64,000 nt of DNA from Alicycliphilus sp. UBA6560. GTDB taxonomy: Bacteria > Pseudomonadota > Gammaproteobacteria > Burkholderiales > Burkholderiaceae_C. Of the stretch, positions 49,715 to 58,307 are shown in pieces. Below the pieces are notes generated by a model. That model was given only the letters and a program-made list of their open reading frames with translations, ran no database searches and had not been told where the DNA came from. Positions within the stretch are counted from its first letter, which is position 1. Each line of letters opens with the position of its first letter. The stretch spans positions 234,420-298,419 of the forward strand of contig DJJU01000012.1 of NCBI GenBank assembly GCA_002434305.1, given 5' to 3'. A program made the position numbers and the translations under genes.

Positions 49715-51031
49715 ATGAGCGCCACCACCACTTCCGACCCCATCCGCAAACTCCTCGAAACCGCCCGCGCCCAGATCGGCAAGGGCGAGCTGCGCGAGGC
49801 GGCACAGGCGCTCAACCAGGCGCAGCGCATCTGGCCGGGCGACGCCCGCGTGTTCATGCTGGCCGGCCTGATGGCCGAGAAGTCGGGCAATGCCAAGGGA
49901 GCGCTGGAGGCCCTGCGCAAGTGCGTGGCCATGGCGCCCGACTGGAACCCCGGGCTTCTGGAGCTGGCGCTGCTGCTGGCGCGGCAGAACCAGTTCAAGG
50001 AAGCCGTGGAGACGGCCGAGAAAGTGGCCGAGCGCGAGCCCAAGAACCTGCTGGTGCTGGCCAGCGTGGTGGACATCGCCCACCGCGCAGGCCACCACGA
50101 GATGGCCGTGCGCCACCTGCGCCGCGGTCTGGAACTGGTGCCCGGCGACGTGCAGCTGCGCCGCCTGCTGGCGCGCGACCTGGACACGCTGGGCCAGCAT
50201 GCCGAGGCGCTGCAGGTCTGGGGCGGCCTGATCGAGCAGGACGCCAAGGACACCGAGGCCCTGCTGGGCCGCGTGCTGACCCTGCTGGCCGTCGGCAAAC
50301 CCTCACAGGCGATTGCCGACACCACGGCGCTGCTGGAGCTGGCGCCGGGCGATTCGGTCTATGCCTACTACAACGCCCTGGCCCATGGCATCACGCCGCC
50401 GCACCAGCCCGTGGAGCTGAACCGCCAGCTGTTCGACGGCATGGCCGAGGTGTACGACCAGCACACGGTGCGCGGCCTGCGCTACCAGCTGCCCAAAATC
50501 GTGGCCGACAAGATCCTGGCGCGCTACCCGGAAAAGCGCCTGAACGTGCTCGACTTAGGGTGCGGCACCGGCCTGCTGGGCGTGTGCCTGGGGCGCATCG
50601 ACGGCTTCCTGATCGGCGTGGACATTTCCTCCAAGATGGTCGAGCAGGCCGCGCGCCACAACGTGTACGACCGCTTCCACACCGTGAACCTGCTGGAGGC
50701 GCTGGATGCCACGCCGGCCGCGCAGTACGAGGTCATCACGGCGCTGGACGTGTTCATCTACGCCGGCGACCTGAGCGAGGCCATCCCCAACGCCCAGCGC
50801 ATCCTGCAGCCGGCGGGCGATCTGTACTTCTCGTGCGAGACCGCGCCCGAGGACGGCCCCGACCTGGTGCTGCAGGCTAGCGGCCGCTACGCCCATAAGC
50901 GCAGCCACGTGCTGGCGCTGTGCCGCCAGGCCGGCTTCGAGTCGGTGACCGCCGAGGACCTGGTGCTGCGCTACGAGGCCGGCGAGCCGGTGCAGGGCTT
51001 TCTGGTCGTGGCGCGCAAGGCGGCTGCCTGA
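49715..51031 (+). CDS. TPR-containing SAM-dependent methyltransferase
   Basis: 438 residues. Residues 1-200 are helical TPR-like repeats (for example EAAQALNQAQRIWPGDARVF, GALEALRKCVAMAPDW). The C-terminal half is a Rossmann methyltransferase with motif I LNVLDLGCGTGLLGVCL, GVDISSKMVEQAARH and EVITALDVFIYAGDL. The conserved QLFDGMAEVYDQHTVRGLRY links it to the group of TPR-methyltransferases of unknown substrate. The ATG at 49715 follows the helical start; a longer in-frame reading overlaps the kinase gene in another frame. Terminator follows. Confidence 0.87.
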   Translation: MSATTTSDPIRKLLETARAQIGKGELREAAQALNQAQRIWPGDARVFMLAGLMAEKSGNAKGALEALRKCVAMAPDWNPGLLELALLLARQNQFKEAVETAEKVAEREPKNLLVLASVVDIAHRAGHHEMAVRHLRRGLELVPGDVQLRRLLARDLDTLGQHAEALQVWGGLIEQDAKDTEALLGRVLTLLAVGKPSQAIADTTALLELAPGDSVYAYYNALAHGITPPHQPVELNRQLFDGMAEVYDQHTVRGLRYQLPKIVADKILARYPEKRLNVLDLGCGTGLLGVCLGRIDGFLIGVDISSKMVEQAARHNVYDRFHTVNLLEALDATPAAQYEVITALDVFIYAGDLSEAIPNAQRILQPAGDLYFSCETAPEDGPDLVLQASGRYAHKRSHVLALCRQAGFESVTAEDLVLRYEAGEPVQGFLVVARKAAA

Positions 51032-51054
51032 TGCCAGACAGCGGGCAGTAAAAA

Positions 51055-51082
51055 AGCAAACGCGGCCTCGGCCGCGTTTTTT
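51055..51082 (+). terminator. Rho-independent terminator after the TPR-methyltransferase gene
   Basis: AAACGCGGC with GCCGCGTTT (CGCGGC 51061-51066, GCCGCG 51071-51076), loop CTCG, followed by TTTTTT. Confidence 0.88.
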
Positions 51083-51101
51083 CATGGCCTCGTCAGATCC
51101 G

Positions 51102-51659
51102 TCAGCTCAGCAACCGCGACGACTTGGGCACGTGCGCCATCAGAAACTCCATCTGGTCGGCCAGGATGCGCCGGTTGCGCAGGATGAAGTCCTCCCACAG
51201 GCTGGGCACGTAGGGCGCGTACAGCAGCGGCATGTGCGCCTGCTCGGGCGTGCGCGGGCCCTTGCGGTGGTTGCAGGGCCGGCAGGCGGTGACCACGTTC
51301 ATCCAGTGGTTCAGGCCGCTGCGCGCCACGGGCACGATGTGTTCGCGCGTCAGGTCGTGCTCATGGAAGTGCCCACCGCAGTAGGCGCAGACGTTGCGGT
51401 CGCGGGTGAAGAGCTTGGCGTTGGTCAGGCTGGGCGTCAGGTCGAAGGGGTTGATGCCCGGCGCCCCGCGCGTGCCGATGATGCTGCTGACCGGGATCTG
51501 CGACTGCGCGCCGGTCAGGGCGTTGTGCCCGCCGCGGAACAGTGCAATGCGCGCGCCCAGCTCCCAGCGCACGTCGCCCGCGGCATAGTGCGTCACCGCC
51601 TCTTCCAGCGAAATCCACGATTGCGGCAGCCCTTGGGCCGACAGCTTCAAGACCTTCAC
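51102..51659 (-). CDS. HNH endonuclease
   Basis: 185 residues. Motif CAYCGG then HEHDLTREHIVPVARSGLNH and NVVTACRPCNHRKG: the four zinc Cys and the HNH nuclease core (H-I-V-P....N...C..CN). N-terminus VKVLKLSAQGLPQSWISLEE. I start at the GTG at 51659, which has a good SD (GGGAGG, 4-5 nt upstream of GTG); the frame stays open to 51776 but without homology. Such stand-alone HNH genes are common in these bacteria; whether this one is a DNA nuclease in vivo is unknown. Convergent with the TPR-methyltransferase. Confidence 0.88.
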   Translation of the reverse strand: MKVLKLSAQGLPQSWISLEEAVTHYAAGDVRWELGARIALFRGGHNALTGAQSQIPVSSIIGTRGAPGINPFDLTPSLTNAKLFTRDRNVCAYCGGHFHEHDLTREHIVPVARSGLNHWMNVVTACRPCNHRKGPRTPEQAHMPLLYAPYVPSLWEDFILRNRRILADQMEFLMAHVPKSSRLLS

Positions 51660-51772
51660 ACAACCTCCCTTTGCAACACGGCATGAGAAAGAAAGCAGGA
51701 GCAGGACACGCAGATGCTCGGTCCGCCCGGCGCGATGCGCTGCGCCGGCCGATGCCGCACAATATACCCCTT

Positions 51773-51836
51773 TCAAGCCAAATTGGCCTCAAACCCTTAC
51801 GGGACAAGCGCCACCAGCTATCAAAATAAAAGCACA
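51773..51836 (-). repeat. Dispersed repeat, copy 14, just upstream of ribF
   Basis: CAAGCCAAATTGGCCTCAAA followed by CGGGACAAGCGCCACCAGCT and ATCAAAATAAAAG. It abuts the ribF start codon and would be part of its leader. Confidence 0.85.
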
Positions 51837-51839
51837 CAG

Positions 51840-52883
51840 ATGAAGATCTTCCGCGGTTTCCAGCACCCCGGCGTGGCGCGCGAATGCGCACTCACCATTG
51901 GCAACTTCGACGGCGTGCACCGCGGCCACCAGGCCATGCTGGCGCTGCTGGCCGGGGAGGCCCAGCAGCGCGGCCTGCCCAGCTGCGTGCTGACCTTCGA
52001 GCCCCACCCGCGCGACTACTTCGCCCGGGTGCACCGCCGCCCCGAGCTGGCGCCCGCGCGCATCGGCACGCTGCGCGACAAGCTGTGCGAGCTGGCGCGC
52101 TGCGGCGTGCAGCAGGCCGTGGTGCTGCCCTTCAACCAGCGCCTGGCGGCCCTGCCGGCGCAGGCTTTCATCGACCAGGTGCTGCTGCAGGGCCTGGGCG
52201 CGCGCTATGTGCTGGTGGGCGACGACTTCCGCTTCGGCAGCCAGCGCGCGGGCGACTACGCGATGCTGGATGCGGCCGGCAGCGCCCAGGGTTTCGACGT
52301 GGCGCGCATGAACAGCTACGAGGTGCATGGCCAGCGCGTGTCCAGCTCGGCCGTGCGCGACGCCCTGGCCGCCGGCGACATGGACGGCGCCGCGCGCCTG
52401 CTGGGCCGGCCGTACGCCATCTCCGGCCACGTGGTACATGGGCGCAAGCTCGGGCGCGAGCTGGGGCGCGAAGGCAGCAGCGGCGGCTTTCCCACCCTGA
52501 ACCTGCGCTTTTCGCACTGGAAGAGCGCCGCCAGCGGCATCTTCGCCGTGCGGGTGCACGGACTGGCCGATGAGCCCCTGCCCGGCGTGGCCAACCTGGG
52601 CGTGCGGCCCTCGCTGGATGCCAGCGATGTCAACGGTGGCCGGGTGCTGCTGGAGACGCACTGCCTGGCCTGGCCGGCCCACCTGGGGCCGGAGGGGGGG
52701 TACGGTAAAATCATCCGCGTGGAACTACTGCACAAACTGCACGACGAGCGCAAGTACGAGAGCCTGCAGGCCCTCACCGCCGGCATCGCCGCCGACTGCG
52801 ACGAAGCGCGCGCGTACTTCGCCGCCTCCACCCCGGCCACCCACGCCGAAACCCGTCGCCAAACCACCCGCGACCGAATTTGA
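51840..52883 (+). CDS. ribF: Bifunctional riboflavin kinase/FAD synthetase
   Basis: 347 residues. N-terminal FMN adenylyltransferase: TIGNFDGVHRGHQAML, LTFEPHPRDYF, LVGDDFRFGSQRAGDY, SSSAVRDALAAGDM. C-terminal flavokinase: YAISGHVVHGRKLGRELG and GFPTLNLRF, GVANLGVRPSLD, VELLHKLHDERKYESLQAL. Makes FMN and FAD from riboflavin. Upstream of ileS-lspA, as in E. coli, although 102 nt separate it from ileS. No SD-like GGAG is apparent in the repeat-derived leader. Confidence 0.96.
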   Translation: MKIFRGFQHPGVARECALTIGNFDGVHRGHQAMLALLAGEAQQRGLPSCVLTFEPHPRDYFARVHRRPELAPARIGTLRDKLCELARCGVQQAVVLPFNQRLAALPAQAFIDQVLLQGLGARYVLVGDDFRFGSQRAGDYAMLDAAGSAQGFDVARMNSYEVHGQRVSSSAVRDALAAGDMDGAARLLGRPYAISGHVVHGRKLGRELGREGSSGGFPTLNLRFSHWKSAASGIFAVRVHGLADEPLPGVANLGVRPSLDASDVNGGRVLLETHCLAWPAHLGPEGGYGKIIRVELLHKLHDERKYESLQALTAGIAADCDEARAYFAASTPATHAETRRQTTRDRI

Positions 52884-52985
52884 CGGGGACTGCCTGCACC
52901 CCGCGCGGGCCGGCATCCGGCCCGCTTGAAGCTCCCATTGGCGCTGCCGCCAGCCGCAGCGCACCCCTGAAGGCTTGAAATCCCC

Positions 52986-55841
52986 ATGTCCGAACAGAAC
53001 GCCAAGAACGCCCCTGCGAGCAGCTACCGCAGCACGCTGAACATGCCCGACACGCCGTTTCCCATGCGCGGCGACTTAGCCCGGCGCGAGCCCCAGTGGG
53101 CGCGCGAGTGGGACGAAAAAGGCATCTACAAGCAACTGCGGGACGCCCGCCGCGGCGCGCCGAAGTTCATCCTGCACGACGGCCCGCCGTACGCCAACGG
53201 CCAGCTGCACATCGGCCACGCGGTCAACAAGATCCTCAAGGACATGATCGTCAAGGCACGCCAGCTGGAGGGCTTCGACGCGCTGTACACCCCCGGCTGG
53301 GACTGCCACGGCCTGCCGATCGAGAACGCCATTGAGAAGCTGCACGGGCGCAACCTGCCTCGCGACGAGATGCAGGCCCGTGGCCGGGCCTTTGCCACCG
53401 AGCAGATCGCGCAGCAGATGCAGGACTTCAAGCGCCTGGGCGTGCTGGGCGAGTGGGACCACCCCTACAAGACCATGAACTTCGCCAGCGAGGCCGGCGA
53501 GCTGCGCGCGCTGAAGAAAGTCATGGAGCGCGGCTTCGTCTACCGCGGCCTCAAGCCCGTGTACTGGTGCTTTGACTGCGCCTCGTCCCTGGCCGAGTTC
53601 GAGATCGAATACCAGGACAAGCAGAGCCAGACGCTGGATGTGATGTTCCCCGCGGCCGAGCCCGGGAAGCTGGCCGCCGCCTTTGGCCTGCCCGCATTGG
53701 ACAAGCCGGCCTTCGCCGTCATCTGGACCACCACCTCCTGGACCATCCCCGCCAACCAGGCGCTGAACGTGAACCCCGAGCTGGAGTACAGCCTGGTGGA
53801 CACCGAGCGCGGCCTGCTGGTGCTGGCCAGCGCCCTGGTGGACAAGTGCCTGGAGCGCTGGGGCATTGAAGGCACGGTGGTCGCCACTGCTCTGGGTGAA
53901 AAGCTGGACCACATCAACTTCAGGCATCCCCTGGCGCACGTGGACAAGGCCTTCGACCGCCTGTCGCCCGTGTACCTGGCCGACTACGCAACGGCCGAGG
54001 ACGGCACCGGCATCGTGCACTCCTCGCCCGCCTACGGCGTGGACGACTTCAACTCCTGCGTGGCCAACGGCGTGCGCTACGAGGACATCCTGAACCCCGT
54101 GCAGGGCAACGGCGTGTACGCCCCCGAGCTGGGCCTGTTCGGCGGCCAGCACATCTGGAAGGCCGTGCCCGTCATCATTGACGCGCTGCGCGTGGCCGGC
54201 CGGCTGATGGACACCAAGACCATCACCCACAGCTACCCGCACTGCTGGCGCCACAAGACGCCCGTGATCTACCGCGCCGCCGCGCAGTGGTTCATCCGCA
54301 TGGACGAGGGCGAGGGCGTGTTCACCGACCCGGCGCAAAAGCCCACGCAGACCCTGCGCCAGATCGCCCTCGAGGCCATCGAGCACACGCAGTTCTACCC
54401 CGAGAACGGCAAGGCCCGCCTGCAGGGCATGATCGCCGGGCGGCCCGACTGGTGCATCTCGCGCCAGCGCAGCTGGGGCGTGCCGCTTCCCTTCTTCCTG
54501 CACCAGGACTCGGGCGAGCTGCACCCGCGCACCATGGAGATCATCGACCAGGCGGCCGCCATCGTCGAGCAGGGCGGCATCGAGGCCTGGAGCCGCGCCA
54601 CGGCCGAGGAGATCCTGGGCGCTGAGGACGCGCAGCACTACACCAAGAGCACCGACATCCTGGAAGTCTGGTTCGACTCCGGCTCCACCTTCTGGCACGT
54701 GCTGCGCGGCACGCACGCCGGCATGCACCACGACGTTGGGCCCGAGGCCGACCTGTACCTGGAAGGCCACGACCAGCACCGCGGCTGGTTCCACAGCTCG
54801 CTGCTGCTGGCGTCGGCCATCTTCGGGCGCGCGCCCTACCGCGGCCTGCTCACGCACGGCTTCACGGTGGACGGCCAGGGCAAGAAGATGAGCAAGTCGC
54901 TGGGCAACACCGTCTCGCCGCAGGAGGTGAGCGGCAAGCTGGGCGCGGAGATCATCCGCCTGTGGTGCGCCTCCACCGACTACTCCGGCGACCTGGCCAT
55001 CGATGACAAGATCCTGGCCCGCGTGGTGGACGCCTACCGGCGCATCCGCAACACGCTGCGCTTCCTGCTGGCCAACGTGAGTGACTTCGACCCCGCCGCC
55101 GACGCCGTGGCCGACCAGGACCTGCTGGAGATCGACCGCTGGGCCCTGGCGCGCGCTGCGCAGTTCCACGCCGAGGTGCTGGCGCACTACCAGGTCTACG
55201 AGTTCCACCCGGTGGTGGCCAAGCTGCAGCTGTTCTGTTCGGAAGACCTGGGGGGCTTCTACCTGGACGTGCTCAAGGACCGCCTGTACACCACGGCCCC
55301 AAAGTCGCTCGCCCGGCGCAGCGCGCAGACGGCGCTCTACCAGATCACCCACGCCATGCTGCGCTGGATGGCCCCCTTCCTGTCTTTCACGGCCGAGGAG
55401 GCCTGGCAGGTCTTCGGCCACTCGCCTTCCATCTACCTGGAGACCTTCACCACCCTGCCGGCCGGTGACGACGGCCTGCTGGCCAAGTGGCAGCGCCTGC
55501 GCGAGATCCGCGACGCGGTGAACAAGGAGATCGAGACCGTGCGCGCCGCCGGCACCGTGGGCTCGTCCCTGCAGGCCGTGGTGCGCCTGGCCGCCGCGCC
55601 CGAAGACCACGCGCTGCTGGCCAGCCTGGGAGACGACCTGAAGTTCATCTTCATCGTCTCCGCTATTGAATTGGTAGCTGCTGACGCGCTCCAGATCAGC
55701 GTTACGGCCAGTTCCGACACCAAGTGTGAGCGCTGCTGGCACTGGCGCGCCGACGTCGGCCACGACGCGCAACACCCCACGCTGTGTGGGCGCTGCACCA
55801 GCAACCTCTACGGCAGCGGCGAAAGCCGCCTGCACGCCTGA
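52986..55841 (+). CDS. ileS: Isoleucine-tRNA ligase
   Basis: 951 residues. Class I synthetase: HIGH motif in GQLHIGHAVNKILKDMI, editing domain with AVIWTTTSWTIPANQALNV, signature KMSKS in GQGKKMSKSLGNTV, WCISRQRSWGVPLPFF, and the C-terminal zinc site CERCWHWRADVG with CGRC. The DGPPYANG start is classic for IleRS. Residues about 893-907 near the C-terminus (SAIELVAADALQISV) are encoded by a repeat-like segment. Its stop overlaps the lspA start (TGATG). Confidence 0.97.
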   Translation: MSEQNAKNAPASSYRSTLNMPDTPFPMRGDLARREPQWAREWDEKGIYKQLRDARRGAPKFILHDGPPYANGQLHIGHAVNKILKDMIVKARQLEGFDALYTPGWDCHGLPIENAIEKLHGRNLPRDEMQARGRAFATEQIAQQMQDFKRLGVLGEWDHPYKTMNFASEAGELRALKKVMERGFVYRGLKPVYWCFDCASSLAEFEIEYQDKQSQTLDVMFPAAEPGKLAAAFGLPALDKPAFAVIWTTTSWTIPANQALNVNPELEYSLVDTERGLLVLASALVDKCLERWGIEGTVVATALGEKLDHINFRHPLAHVDKAFDRLSPVYLADYATAEDGTGIVHSSPAYGVDDFNSCVANGVRYEDILNPVQGNGVYAPELGLFGGQHIWKAVPVIIDALRVAGRLMDTKTITHSYPHCWRHKTPVIYRAAAQWFIRMDEGEGVFTDPAQKPTQTLRQIALEAIEHTQFYPENGKARLQGMIAGRPDWCISRQRSWGVPLPFFLHQDSGELHPRTMEIIDQAAAIVEQGGIEAWSRATAEEILGAEDAQHYTKSTDILEVWFDSGSTFWHVLRGTHAGMHHDVGPEADLYLEGHDQHRGWFHSSLLLASAIFGRAPYRGLLTHGFTVDGQGKKMSKSLGNTVSPQEVSGKLGAEIIRLWCASTDYSGDLAIDDKILARVVDAYRRIRNTLRFLLANVSDFDPAADAVADQDLLEIDRWALARAAQFHAEVLAHYQVYEFHPVVAKLQLFCSEDLGGFYLDVLKDRLYTTAPKSLARRSAQTALYQITHAMLRWMAPFLSFTAEEAWQVFGHSPSIYLETFTTLPAGDDGLLAKWQRLREIRDAVNKEIETVRAAGTVGSSLQAVVRLAAAPEDHALLASLGDDLKFIFIVSAIELVAADALQISVTASSDTKCERCWHWRADVGHDAQHPTLCGRCTSNLYGSGESRLHA
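55662..55705 (+). repeat. Possible dispersed repeat remnant inside ileS, copy 15
   Basis: CTATTGAATTGGTAGCTGCT followed by GACGCGCTCCAGATCAGC resembles the first half of the repeat, in frame near the C-terminus. Confidence 0.45.
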
Positions 55842-56374
55842 TGGCGCGCGCGGGCAGCGGCAGCAGCGGCCGCAAGGGCGGCGCCAGTCTCTGGCCCTGG
55901 CTGGGCTGGGCGCTGGTGATCTTCCTGCTGGACCAGCTCACCAAGACACTGATCCTGGGCTACTACCGGCTGGGCGACGCCACGCCGGTGACCAGCTTCT
56001 TCAACATCGTGCGCGCGCACAACACGGGCGCGGCTTTCTCCCTGCTGGCGGACGCGGGTGGCTGGCAGCGCTGGCTGTTCACGGCCATCGGCCTGGCGGC
56101 GGCGGCCTTCATCATCTGGCAGCTGCGCCAGCACCCGGGGCAAAAGCTTTTCGCCTTCTCGCTGGCCAGCATCCTGGGCGGCGCCATCGGCAACGTGGTG
56201 GACCGGCTGCAGCACGGCTATGTGGTGGACTTCCTGGACTTCCACTGGTCGTTCCTGGCCGGTGTGTTCCACCGCGGGCACTTCCCGGCGTTCAACATCG
56301 CCGACGCCGCCATCACCGTCGGCGCGGCCTGCCTGATCCTGGACGAGCTGCTGCGCGTGAAAAAGGCGGCCTGA
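55841..56374 (+). CDS. lspA: Lipoprotein signal peptidase
   Basis: 177 residues; signal peptidase II that cuts prolipoproteins after lipid attachment. Four membrane helices. Catalytic Asp pair in GGAIGNVVDRLQHGYVVDFL and FPAFNIADAAITVG; LDQLTKTLIL and NTGAAFSLLADAGGW are also typical. ATG at 55841 overlaps the ileS stop. The stop codon lies in the loop of a terminator hairpin. Confidence 0.97.
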   Translation: MARAGSGSSGRKGGASLWPWLGWALVIFLLDQLTKTLILGYYRLGDATPVTSFFNIVRAHNTGAAFSLLADAGGWQRWLFTAIGLAAAAFIIWQLRQHPGQKLFAFSLASILGGAIGNVVDRLQHGYVVDFLDFHWSFLAGVFHRGHFPAFNIADAAITVGAACLILDELLRVKKAA

Positions 56375-56385
56375 AAGCCGCCTTT
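56362..56385 (+). terminator. Terminator overlapping the lspA 3' end
   Basis: AAAGGCGGC (56362-56370) with GCCGCCTTT (56377-56385); the 6-nt loop contains the lspA TGA. The trailing T-run is only TTT, so termination may be partial. Confidence 0.6.
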
Positions 56386-56406
56386 CCCGTCCCGCCGGAC
56401 GACTGA

Positions 56407-58020
56407 CTAGTTCGCCGCCAGCGCCGGCAGCGCACCGCTGACGGCGCCGCGGCCCTCCAGCTGGAAGGTGGCCGCCATGCGGGCCAGCTCGCGCGCCTGG
56501 GCCTGCAACGCGTCCGAAGCGCCCGAGGTTTCCTCCACCAGCGCGGCGTTTTGCTGCGTCACGCCGTCCAGGTGGGCCACGGCCTGGTTGATCTGCGACA
56601 GGCCTAGCGACTGCTCGCGGCTGGCCGCGGCGATCTCGTCCACGATGCGCGCCACGCGCTGGATGACGCCCACGATCTCCTGCATGGTGGCGCCCGCCTC
56701 GCTCACCTGCGCGCCGCCGGTCTCCACCTGGGTCGCGGCGTCGGTGATGAGCTGCTTGATCTCGCGCGCGGCCTCTGCGCTGCGCTGGGCCAGCTGGCGC
56801 ACCTCGGCCGCCACCACGGCAAAGCCCCGGCCCTGTTCGCCGGCGCGGGCGGCCTCCACCGCAGCGTTCAGCGCCAGGATGTTGGTCTGAAAAGCAATCG
56901 AGTCGATCACGCCAATGATGTCGGCCACCCGGCGCGAGGCGCTGCTGATGGCCTGCATGGTGTCCACGACCTGCCCCACCACGGCGCCGCCGCGCTGCGC
57001 CACCCCCGTGGCCGAGGCCGCCAGCTGGCTGGCCTGGGCGGCGTTCTCGGCGTTGTTGTGCACCGTGCCCGACAGCTGCTCGGTGGCCGACGCCGTCTGC
57101 TCCAGGGCGCTGGCCTGCTGCTCGGTGCGCGCGGACAGGTCGCGCGTGCCCGCCGCCACCTGGGTGGAGGCGCCGGCAATGGTTTCCGCCCCGCCGCTGA
57201 CCTGGCCGATGACGTGGTTCAGGTTGGCGCGCATGACCTCCATCTGCGCCAGCATGGTGCCGATCTCGTCGCCGCCGCTGGCCGGAATGCGCTGGGCCAG
57301 GTCGCTGGCGGCAATGGCCGCCGCCGCCCGGTTGGCGGCGCGAAAGCCCTGCACCAGGCGCGTCAGCAGCGCCAGGCCCATCAGCGAGGCTGGCAGGCCC
57401 AGCAGGAAGGTGGCGGCGGCAAAGATCCACAGCGCCATCTCGTAGCGCTGCTGCGCCGCCGCCCGCGCGGCATCGGCCTGCTCCACCTGGGCGGCGCGAA
57501 AGCGCTGGGTGGCGGCCACCAGGGCCTCGCCCTCGCGGCCGCCGACCTGCAGAAAGCGCGCCATGCGCTCGGGCGAGAAGTCCCCCTGGCGCACGGCCTG
57601 CACCGCAGCGTCCAGTTCGGCCACCCAGGTCACGCGGCTGCTCTGCACGGCGGCAAAGAGCGCCTGCTCCTGCTCGTCGGTGATGGCCGCATCGATGGCC
57701 TGCAGCGCCTCGGAAACCTTCTGCCGGTTGGCCGCCAGCGCGTTCAGATGCTCGTCGATGGGATGCTGGTGGATGGCGGCCAGCGGGCTGTCCGGCGCAT
57801 GCTGGAAGGCCAGCAGCACCAGCAGGCGGTTTTGCACCGTCAGGGCCACCAGGTCGTCGGCCCGCAGCGACAGCGCCATGCTGTGGCCGTGCACCGCCCT
57901 CAGGCCGTCACGGGCGGAGGACAGGCCCCAGAAGCTCACCGCGATGACGGCCGCGCCCGACAGCCAGAAGACGCCGAGGATAAGGATGAAGCGATGGGTG
58001 ATGCGCAATCGGTTCCACAT
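56407..58020 (-). CDS. Methyl-accepting chemotaxis protein
   Basis: 537 residues. TM1 about 11-33, a periplasmic four-helix-bundle sensor (about 35-190; methyl-accepting DDLVALTVQNRLLVLL), TM2 about 195-218, HAMP (RLVQGFRAANRAAAAIAASD), and the signalling domain with hairpin tip AVEAARAGEQGRGFAVVA. It ends LPALAAN with no CheR-docking NWETF-type pentapeptide. Ligand unknown. A perfect FNR/Anr box lies 84-97 nt upstream of the ATG, suggesting oxygen-dependent expression. ATG at 58020 gives a natural MWNRLRITHRF start. Confidence 0.92.
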   Translation of the reverse strand: MWNRLRITHRFILILGVFWLSGAAVIAVSFWGLSSARDGLRAVHGHSMALSLRADDLVALTVQNRLLVLLAFQHAPDSPLAAIHQHPIDEHLNALAANRQKVSEALQAIDAAITDEQEQALFAAVQSSRVTWVAELDAAVQAVRQGDFSPERMARFLQVGGREGEALVAATQRFRAAQVEQADAARAAAQQRYEMALWIFAAATFLLGLPASLMGLALLTRLVQGFRAANRAAAAIAASDLAQRIPASGGDEIGTMLAQMEVMRANLNHVIGQVSGGAETIAGASTQVAAGTRDLSARTEQQASALEQTASATEQLSGTVHNNAENAAQASQLAASATGVAQRGGAVVGQVVDTMQAISSASRRVADIIGVIDSIAFQTNILALNAAVEAARAGEQGRGFAVVAAEVRQLAQRSAEAAREIKQLITDAATQVETGGAQVSEAGATMQEIVGVIQRVARIVDEIAAASREQSLGLSQINQAVAHLDGVTQQNAALVEETSGASDALQAQARELARMAATFQLEGRGAVSGALPALAAN

Positions 58021-58103
58021 GACGAACAAATACCTGCCAGGACAATATTGATACTGGATGTTACGGCGACGGTCATTGGCCGTGTTCCCTTGATCCGGGG
58101 TCA

Positions 58104-58117
58104 TTGATGCACATCAA
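58104..58117. promoter_or_regulatory. FNR/Anr box
   Basis: TTGATGCACATCAA is a perfect match to TTGATNNNNATCAA. It lies between the divergent chemoreceptor (start 58020) and the Na/Pi cotransporter (start 58308). Its placement could activate the chemoreceptor gene under low oxygen (a class II position would put the start site near 58069). Confidence 0.72.
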
Positions 58118-58307
58118 GCTTGGGCGGTCTGGTCGGTCACGCTGCCCGGCTGTCAAGCACCGGCCGAGCGCGCAGGCCGGCTCGGGGTCTATGGGTGCGG
58201 GTGCGGCGCGAAGGCCCTGGGCGCGCTATGCTGTGCCGTTTGGCGCGCCAGCCCATGTCTGCCTGAGCGCATTGGCGCCTGGCGCCGCCCGCCTTTCTTC
58301 TTCCAAC

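Noticed and set aside
53076..55835. 919-codon open frame antisense to ileS (and similar long antisense frames over cobN, orn/M48, ftsK and others)
   Set aside because: In very GC-rich DNA the reverse frame of a real gene lacks stop codons. The translations are low-complexity (rich in Gly, Arg, Ala, Gln, His) with no family motifs, while the sense strand encodes intact IleRS.
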